From an uncultured Mycoplasmatota bacterium (lineage in GTDB: Bacteria > Bacillota_I > Bacilli_A > RF39 > UBA660): a DNA stretch of 27,599 bases. Where the stretch lies: the NCBI GenBank assembly GCA_900554305.1, contig USGV01000014.1, forward strand, positions 1 to 27,599. The letters run 5' to 3'. Both the position numbers and the translations under genes were made by a program. Shown in pieces: positions 22,658-27,599 of the stretch (position 1 is its first letter; each line of letters begins with the position of its first letter). The notes below the pieces were generated by a model that searched no databases, was not told the origin of the DNA, and saw only the letters and a program-made list of their open reading frames with translations.

Positions 22658-24775
22658 TTAATCATTTACTTTGATAGGATAAAAAGGTGAAATAGGACAA
22701 TTATAATTCCAGTCTACCGCCTGACTATCCCTACTATCAATACAATAATTACTACGATTACATAATCGTTTAACTCCATAATCCCAACATGTACTACAAT
22801 ATCCCAAACGGTATGAAGTGTGACAACCGTGGCTGTCAGAGACGCTACACCAACCAGTATAGACTAAATTAGTACCAGTATATCCCAAAGTATGTGTATG
22901 AGCCGGAGGTCCACAAGAAATACTACAAGCTTGAGTAAGTCCAGTAGTAACTAAGGCACAAGAATTAGTTCTAGATTGAGTACCAGTAGTATTAGGACAA
23001 GTTGCATTGCAACCACCCCAACCACTATATTTATTGGCGCCATCCTTCGTACTTCCCAAAGAAACAACAGAAGATCTATGACCAACATTATCTTCAGCTA
23101 TTGCCCAAGCATAATAACTTGTTCCACAACTTCTTGTAAAAGACATAGAAGTTTTAAATTTATCACTATCTTTAGAAGGTGCACTATTACTATTAGTAAC
23201 CATATATAAATAACGCTTTACTCCCGAATGATCATCCTTAGATCCAGAGGCCGCTGTTTTTATACTAGCATTTTTACTACTTCCACTTACTGATCCAATA
23301 CTTCCACTAGTAGGTGCACTTGGTGCTGTTTTATCTACATAAACATTAACCGTACAACTTCTTGTATTACTAGCACTATCCTTAATAGTAATAGTATCTG
23401 TTTTAGCAGAATAATCAAATGTTGTAGAAAAACTACTCTTCGTACAACCACTTAAATTATCACTACATTTTACAGAAATAGTTCTATTATTTTTAGTCCA
23501 ACTAGTACTTTGTCCAGTAATACCTCCACAAGTAGGCTTTGTTTTATCTAAATATTTATTAACTGTACAACTCGTAGTATTACCTGCAACATCTCGTATA
23601 GTAATAGAATCAGTTCTTCCATCGGTAGTAAGTTTTTTAGAGAATTTTGACTGAGTACATCCACTTCCACCAGTATCTTTACAATTAACATTTGCAGTAT
23701 AATCTTTATTTACCCACGAAGTTTTACCATCATTAGTCCCACAAGATGGTTTATCTACATCAAGATAAACATTTGCTTTACATGTATTAGTATTTCCAGC
23801 TCTATCTTTAATAGTAAAAGTATATGTTTTTGTACTGCTAGTAAATCTCTTACTATATGGATTTTCTGTACATCCACTCGCGTCATCACTACAATACTGA
23901 TGAATTGTAAAAGCTTTATTCGTCCAAGTAGTCTTACCATCGTTGCTTCCACAAGTTGGTTTTACATTATCAATCTTATATAATCCAGCCACTTTATCTC
24001 CTACTGTTTGATTACCTAACGCATCTTGAATTCCATTTGTACTAGAAGAAATCCATTGTCTTACCACTAACTTATATTGTCCTGATGCCGTTGGTATATT
24101 CTTAGTTGGTATCTGATAAGAAACAGATTTTACTCCCTTCTTATTCTTATAACTATAAGTATAATCTTTACTTACTTTTGTTCCAGAAGAATTCGTCCAA
24201 TAATATAAAATACCAATATTCTTATTTAATGTATAAGCATCTGTTATCTTAATTGTTATTTTTAAATTCTTTGTTTGTACCCAATCATGTTCACTAGGCG
24301 TAATATTTACTGTAGGTCCAGCTTTATCTGGTTCGTTAGTACAAGGCTCTGTTGGAACTTCTTTTCTCTCATAGACAACTTTCTTACTATCCCGACACAC
24401 TAAAGACGTAGAATATAAAAAGTTATCATTAACCTTTCTAACTTCTACATAAGTTTCATCATTTCGACTACAAGTAACATCAGAACTTCCAAAATCTTTA
24501 ATTAAGTTATGTTCCTTCAAATCTGAATAGTCAACAGTAACACATCCAGAAGAATTACTACCAAATAAGTCTTTAGCTTGACTATCCATATAAAGTTTCG
24601 CTGCACTTTCTATAGAGCTATAATAGGCATCATACTTCTTATCCTTATTAGCACTTTGAAGTCTAGATATTTGTGGCAATGCCAATATTAAAATAATCCC
24701 CATAATAGCAATAACAACAATCAACTCAATTAGAGTAAATGCTTGATTATTTCTATCATTTTTACGTTTTTTCAT
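22658..24775 (-). CDS. Large pilin-like surface protein with Cys-rich Ig-like repeats and TSP1-like motif
   Basis: A 705-aa protein with a type IV prepilin leader: basic residues 1-9, then NNQA-FTLIELIVVIAIMGI with predicted cleavage after Ala12 (Gly is usual) and the conserved Glu five residues after it (Glu17). The hydrophobic helix runs to about 34, followed by a pilin-like head (about 40-150, YYSSIESAAKLYMDSQ). Residues 155-270 are an Ig-like region. Residues 272-481 are three tandem repeats of about 70 residues, each with four Cys at matching places. A diverged fourth unit (about 482-575) follows, then SGWGGCNATCP...SRTNSC (584-606), close to a thrombospondin-1 repeat. The tail (640-693) has seven more Cys. 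Ordinary pilins are about 150 aa. No assembly genes are adjacent. It is an adhesin or appendage tip by inference. Confidence 0.88.
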   Translation of the reverse strand: MKKRKNDRNNQAFTLIELIVVIAIMGIILILALPQISRLQSANKDKKYDAYYSSIESAAKLYMDSQAKDLFGSNSSGCVTVDYSDLKEHNLIKDFGSSDVTCSRNDETYVEVRKVNDNFLYSTSLVCRDSKKVVYERKEVPTEPCTNEPDKAGPTVNITPSEHDWVQTKNLKITIKITDAYTLNKNIGILYYWTNSSGTKVSKDYTYSYKNKKGVKSVSYQIPTKNIPTASGQYKLVVRQWISSSTNGIQDALGNQTVGDKVAGLYKIDNVKPTCGSNDGKTTWTNKAFTIHQYCSDDASGCTENPYSKRFTSSTKTYTFTIKDRAGNTNTCKANVYLDVDKPSCGTNDGKTSWVNKDYTANVNCKDTGGSGCTQSKFSKKLTTDGRTDSITIRDVAGNTTSCTVNKYLDKTKPTCGGITGQSTSWTKNNRTISVKCSDNLSGCTKSSFSTTFDYSAKTDTITIKDSASNTRSCTVNVYVDKTAPSAPTSGSIGSVSGSSKNASIKTAASGSKDDHSGVKRYLYMVTNSNSAPSKDSDKFKTSMSFTRSCGTSYYAWAIAEDNVGHRSSVVSLGSTKDGANKYSGWGGCNATCPNTTGTQSRTNSCALVTTGLTQACSISCGPPAHTHTLGYTGTNLVYTGWCSVSDSHGCHTSYRLGYCSTCWDYGVKRLCNRSNYCIDSRDSQAVDWNYNCPISPFYPIKVND
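22913..23029 (-). other. Thrombospondin type 1-like motif within the pilin-like protein
   Basis: Codes residues 583-621. The order Trp586, Cys589, Cys593, a Gly/Thr/Gln run, Arg602, Cys606, Cys617, Cys621 follows the TSP1 plan (W..C..tC...R...C....C...C). Only one Trp is present and the second half is short, so homology is suggested and not proven. Confidence 0.45.
23333..23962 (-). repeat. Three tandem Ig-like repeats coded in the pilin-like gene
   Basis: Units begin at KPTCG (Cys275), KPSCG (Cys345) and KPTCG (Cys416), giving periods of 70 and 71 residues. Each has four Cys (275/295/302/332; 345/365/373/403; 416/437/444/474), a Trp after the first Cys, a C...SGCT segment, and a closing I-(K/R)-D-x-A-(G/S)-N-T...C strand. 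The DNA of the units has diverged, so this is an old duplication and not a recently slipping repeat. Confidence 0.85.
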
Positions 24776-24801
24776 ATACTAACACCCTACCCTATCATAC
24801 T

Positions 24802-24829
24802 ATTATAGTATATCATGAAAAAGTGACAA
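24802..24829 (-). promoter_or_regulatory. Promoter of the pilin-like operon
   Basis: On the minus strand TTGTCA (24824-24829) and TATAAT (24802-24807) are separated by 16 bases. The leader is about 20 bases with a modest AGGGTG ribosome binding site. It follows the upstream terminator by about 30 bases. Confidence 0.68.
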
Positions 24830-24856
24830 ATCAATGAAAAAGTAAATTTTTCACAT

Positions 24857-24888
24857 AAAAAGAAGAATCAATCTCGATTCTTCTTTTT
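24857..24888 (-). terminator. Terminator built into the last codons of the CmpB-family gene
   Basis: The minus strand has a perfect 13-base-pair stem (24876-24888 with 24857-24869) around a six-base loop, ending in five T. The 5' arm encodes the final Lys-Lys-Asn residues, and the TGA stop (24868-24870) falls at the start of the 3' arm. Confidence 0.88.
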
Positions 24889-25605
24889 AGCCATTTTTAA
24901 CAAAAAAAATTCTTTTTCTGTAGACTGAAATAATTTTAAAAAGTCTTTAAATTTCTTATTAGCACTAGAAACTCCAGGAAAAGCTTTAAGTAAACGAGAT
25001 GTTAACAAAACATTCTTTTTTAAAGCTTGTGTTACTTCTTTCTTAATTTTAGCTGTTGCATCCACATGCAAATATTTACTAAAATTAATTTTTAAGTTAT
25101 TTGTAATATAGCAAGAAACTATAAAATCTATAACAAAAACAAGAAATAAAATAATACCAACCCAGATAGTAACAGTACTAGGCATCAAGTAAACTAACCA
25201 AGATAAAAATGGGTTTAATACCTTAATTACAATAATACCACCAATTCCAAATAAAACTGAGTTAAGCAGACAAACTCTTCCATTGAGATTAAATTTATAA
25301 TCCGTATAATCCCACCAGCGAAGCTTAAATAATTTTTCCATCACTAAACTTGTAAAATATTCAAGTAATGTGCAAAAGAAAGCTACCAAGATAAATAAAG
25401 CAATTAAGTCATTCTCATATCTATTTAGAAAAAAAACCATAAATAAACATCCAATACCATAAATTGGCAAATAAGGACCAATTAAGAATCCTCGATTCCA
25501 AACTGGTTTTCTAGTCATAATAGTAAGATTAATAATTTCTGCTACATATCCAATCATAGAATATAGTAAAAACATAATAAACCAAAAACAAAAATTGTAT
25601 AACAT
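24868..25605 (-). CDS. Putative ABC-transporter type IV (CmpB/DUF1113) membrane protein
   Basis: A 245-aa integral membrane protein of the PF06541-like family. It begins MLYNFCFWFIMFLLYSMIGY and then has the family blocks NRGFLIGPYLPIYGIG, LLEYFTSLVMEKLFKLRWWDYT and NLNGRVCLLNSVLFG. Five or six spans are visible, then a basic cytoplasmic tail of about 70 residues ending KKKNRD. The biochemical role of this family is not known to me; the transporter name is an annotation convention. AGGAGG overlaps the stop of the ZIP gene upstream and gives this ATG; 17 more open codons upstream lie inside the ZIP gene and are rejected. It is the last gene of the ppaC-uppP-ZIP operon. Confidence 0.83.
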   Translation of the reverse strand: MLYNFCFWFIMFLLYSMIGYVAEIINLTIMTRKPVWNRGFLIGPYLPIYGIGCLFMVFFLNRYENDLIALFILVAFFCTLLEYFTSLVMEKLFKLRWWDYTDYKFNLNGRVCLLNSVLFGIGGIIVIKVLNPFLSWLVYLMPSTVTIWVGIILFLVFVIDFIVSCYITNNLKINFSKYLHVDATAKIKKEVTQALKKNVLLTSRLLKAFPGVSSANKKFKDFLKLFQSTEKEFFLLKMAKKKNRD

Positions 25606-25613
25606 ACTTCCTC

Positions 25614-26369
25614 CTAAATAATCAAGGATATTAACATAATAATAATACCGAGACACATTCCTAAGTTACGTTCTTTTTTAAATTTACCATGGCGTATTCT
25701 AGGCCATAACTCAGAAAACAAAATAAATATTAACATACCAAGAGTAATAGACAATAAACTACCAATTACCCATTCTGGAACCGCCTGATTATTTAAGAAT
25801 AAAGAAAGAATACCACCTAACATTGTAGATAAAGCAACTCCTCCAAGTGATAACCATACTTTCCATGGTTTCTGATTTCCTTGATAAAAAGTGGTAGTAA
25901 TAACCATACCAAGTGGCAAATTATGAAAACCAATTCCGATAGCCAACATAAGACCGGTTCTAACATCACCAAGAACAGTAGAATAAACTGCCATACCTTC
26001 AACAATATTATGGATAATAAGTGCAATAGAAGAAACAATTCCTATATGTGCCAAATTATCATTAGCTTCCCTCTTTGACATTTTATCATGCTCATGATGA
26101 TCGGGAATAAAATGATCAAGTAATCGCAATAATCCATAGCCTAAAGAAGTAAAAATTAAAAACAACCAAATGTATTTAATCCCTAAATGTTCAATAACCT
26201 CAGGAATCAAATCTAACACAATTAGCATAATAATAACACTAAAAGCTAGTCCTAAAGAAAAATCAATAACTTGACCTTTCCTACTAACTAAAAGAGCAAC
26301 CATTGCCCCTATTAAAACAAATACTCCCAATAATAAAGTAATGAATACCCCTAAAATTTCTATACTCAT
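25614..26369 (-). CDS. ZIP-family metal transporter
   Basis: A 251-aa membrane protein of the ZIP family, which brings zinc, iron or manganese into the cytoplasm. It has eight predicted spans. The metal-site helices are IIHNIVEGMAVYS (span 4) and GFHNLPLGM (span 5), matching the HNxxEG and HNLPxG signatures. A His-rich loop (DHFIPDHHEHDK) lies between spans 3 and 4, as in ZIP proteins. The exact metal cannot be read from sequence. The ribosome binding site AGGTG overlaps the uppP stop region, so it is part of the operon. A link to the Mn-dependent pyrophosphatase encoded upstream is possible but inferred. Confidence 0.9.
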   Translation of the reverse strand: MSIEILGVFITLLLGVFVLIGAMVALLVSRKGQVIDFSLGLAFSVIIMLIVLDLIPEVIEHLGIKYIWLFLIFTSLGYGLLRLLDHFIPDHHEHDKMSKREANDNLAHIGIVSSIALIIHNIVEGMAVYSTVLGDVRTGLMLAIGIGFHNLPLGMVITTTFYQGNQKPWKVWLSLGGVALSTMLGGILSLFLNNQAVPEWVIGSLLSITLGMLIFILFSELWPRIRHGKFKKERNLGMCLGIIIMLISLII

Positions 26370-26379
26370 CTCGTATCAC

Positions 26380-27195
26380 CTATCTAACAAATATATAAAT
26401 TAAAACTACTGCTGCTAAAACTACTCTATATATCATAAAAATTTTAAAATTATGTTTTTGTAAATATTTAAGTAAATACTTAATACATAATAAACCAATA
26501 ACAAAAGATACCAATATGCCTAAAATAAAAGTACCCAAATTAGCTGCAATAACACTAAAAGCAGTTCCTTTAATAAGTTGTAGACAAACAGCCCCTAAAA
26601 CAACAGGTGCACTCAAGAAAAATGAAAATTTAGCTGCACTTTCACGATCCAAGCCTAATACTCTACCTGCAGCAATCGTAGTTCCACTACGAGAAAAGCC
26701 AGGAATTAAAGCAAACACTTGACTACACCCAACAAGAATAGCATCTTTTAAAGTCATCTTTTTAATAGTTTTTGTCTCTTTGCTAAATTTATCTGCTAAA
26801 TAGATAATAATACCCATCACAGCAAGTGCAATGGCAATAACGACATAATTAGAACGAACTACGTTCTCGATAGCCTCTTCAAAAAGCACCCCGACAATAG
26901 CAGCAGGAATAGTTGCCGCTACCAAATACCAAAGAATTTTACCATCATCATCTTTTACTCCCTTAGTAAAACCTTTTTGAATCATCTTAATAAAATCTTT
27001 AAAGAAAAATACTCCAATTGCCAGCAAAGTACCAAAATGAAGTGCAATATCGAAAGTAAGATTCATATTAGCACTCATTCCAGATCCGATACCAAATATA
27101 TCTCTAAAAATGATTAAATGAGCAGAAGAGGAAATTGGTAAAAACTCCGCAATCCCCTGAACGAACCCCAAAATCAAAATTTCTAGTATATCCAT
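26380..27195 (-). CDS. uppP: Undecaprenyl-diphosphatase (UppP/BacA)
   Basis: Membrane phosphatase that turns undecaprenyl diphosphate into the monophosphate, recycling the lipid carrier for peptidoglycan and other wall polymers; overproduction gives bacitracin tolerance. The 271-aa protein has the first signature GFVQGIAEFLPISSSAHL (about residues 10-27) with the catalytic Glu and Ser cluster. The second signature is ALIPGFSRSGTTI with its Arg (about 160-172). About eight spans and the length match the family. AAGGAG sits six bases from the ATG. It follows the pyrophosphatase frame by 14 bases. Confidence 0.95.
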   Translation of the reverse strand: MDILEILILGFVQGIAEFLPISSSAHLIIFRDIFGIGSGMSANMNLTFDIALHFGTLLAIGVFFFKDFIKMIQKGFTKGVKDDDGKILWYLVAATIPAAIVGVLFEEAIENVVRSNYVVIAIALAVMGIIIYLADKFSKETKTIKKMTLKDAILVGCSQVFALIPGFSRSGTTIAAGRVLGLDRESAAKFSFFLSAPVVLGAVCLQLIKGTAFSVIAANLGTFILGILVSFVIGLLCIKYLLKYLQKHNFKIFMIYRVVLAAVVLIYIFVR

Positions 27196-27209
27196 AAAAT
27201 TCTCCTTTA

Positions 27210-27599
27210 TTAATTTTCAAATACTTCCATAATAAGTGGAACAACATGCTTTTTACGAGAAACACAGTTATCGACAAAATATCCTTCAGGAAGATTTTCT
27301 TTACCATATACTACATCAACAACCTCTTGACCCTTAGTATTAAAAATAACATAACTTCCATTTTGAACAATATCTGTTACATATAAAGCAACAAAATCAT
27401 AATTATTAGCTTCTGCCACTTCATCTAATGTATGAACATATTCTTCCAATTCTTTTTTCATTTCATCAAAATTCATAGTAAAGAATTGCCCTATAGCAAA
27501 AGTCTTCTCATTTACAGTATATAATTTAAAATCATTATATAAAGAATCTAAAAACATAAAACCAACATTATGTCTTGTATTAACATATTCCTTACCAGG
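27210..27599 (-). CDS. Partial ORF: PpaC (Mn-dependent pyrophosphatase) C-terminus, preceded in frame by a Pth-like segment
   Basis: The frame is open to the right edge of the window and codes 129 residues. From about residue 21 on it matches the end of the DHHA2 domain of family II inorganic pyrophosphatase: DFKLYTVNEKTFAIGQ, a helix (DEMKKELEEYVHTLDEV), VALYVTDIVQNGSYV and the closing CVSRKKHVVPLIMEVF. PpaC cleaves pyrophosphate to phosphate in the cytoplasm; its DHH catalytic domain would lie outside the window. The first 18-20 residues do not fit PpaC. They read PGKEYVNTRHNVGFMFLD, a perfect match to the peptidyl-tRNA hydrolase signature (Y-x2-T-R-H-N-x-G-x2-hydrophobic pair-D). The Met at 27557 is therefore not a credible start. 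See the finding on this junction. Confidence 0.8.
   Translation of the reverse strand, partial: PGKEYVNTRHNVGFMFLDSLYNDFKLYTVNEKTFAIGQFFTMNFDEMKKELEEYVHTLDEVAEANNYDFVALYVTDIVQNGSYVIFNTKGQEVVDVVYGKENLPEGYFVDNCVSRKKHVVPLIMEVFEN

Noticed and set aside
22658..24775. Possibility that the pilin-like repeats are a recently expanding or phase-variable DNA repeat
   Set aside because: The units are clearly related in protein but diverged in DNA, and no homopolymer or short tandem tract that could slip was seen in the gene.
1..27599. Mycoplasma-type genetic code (TGA as Trp), suggested by the AT-rich sequence
   Set aside because: Trp codons checked are TGG, and the CmpB-family gene ends at TGA inside a terminator. 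No conserved gene needs TGA read-through.
1..27599. CRISPR array, insertion sequence, prophage or attachment site
   Set aside because: No spaced direct repeats of 24-40 bases, no transposase or integrase and no phage structural gene were seen on either strand.

Overview
The window is AT-rich, densely coded bacterial chromosome from a low-GC Gram-positive (Bacillota) lineage. Supporting signs are strong AGGAGG-type ribosome binding sites, sigma-A-like TTGACA/TATAAT promoters, U-tract terminators, separate topoisomerase IV genes of Bacilli type, RecD2 instead of RecBCD, a VanR/PhoP-like two-component system and HelD. Trp is read from TGG and TGA is used as a stop, so this is not the mycoplasma code. 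UppP and a SpoVB/MurJ-like flippase argue for a walled cell. An uncultured gut-type Bacilli lineage (RF39-like or Erysipelotrichales-like) is my guess, not a result.

Layout, left to right. parE-parC (topoisomerase IV) are on the minus strand behind their own promoter and terminator. Next is a two-gene minus operon (membrane protein plus lipoprotein) of unknown function. A longer minus operon runs from 11468 down to 6752: membrane protein, mtaB (tRNA methylthiolation), a 68-aa charged protein, recD2 and a 55-aa membrane miniprotein. A minus-strand acidic membrane protein (11548-12594) is divergent from a plus-strand SpoVB-like flippase (12837-14129). A convergent minus pair (14122-15170) looks like a HigBA-type toxin-antitoxin module with an unusually long toxin. 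A response regulator/histidine kinase pair (15298-17371, plus) ends in a bidirectional terminator. Minus-strand genes then follow: a PH-like protein, HelD, a phosphohexomutase, an FxLYD-like exported protein, a 705-aa pilin-like protein, a CmpB-family membrane protein, a ZIP metal transporter and undecaprenyl-diphosphatase. The final minus-strand ORF, cut by the right edge, carries the C-terminal part of Mn-dependent pyrophosphatase (PpaC).

How the genes fit together. DNA topology and repair are represented by parCE and recD2, RNA polymerase recycling by helD, tRNA modification by mtaB, and envelope building by uppP, the flippase and the phosphohexomutase. The clearest accessory content is the pilin-like surface protein: a type IV prepilin leader, three tandem four-Cys Ig-like repeats, a thrombospondin-1-like motif, a Cys-rich tail and 29 Cys in total. 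Its small exported partner follows directly. No pilus ATPase, platform protein or prepilin peptidase is present in the window.

Two structural points stand out. Many terminators contain the stop codon of the gene they end, and the next operon's -35 box often sits at or near the U-tract. At the right edge, a perfect peptidyl-tRNA hydrolase signature runs in frame into the PpaC C-terminus, which is either an assembly chimera or a real fusion. No rRNA, tRNA, CRISPR array, insertion sequence or prophage was recognised, and no gene-free stretch exceeds 300 bases.
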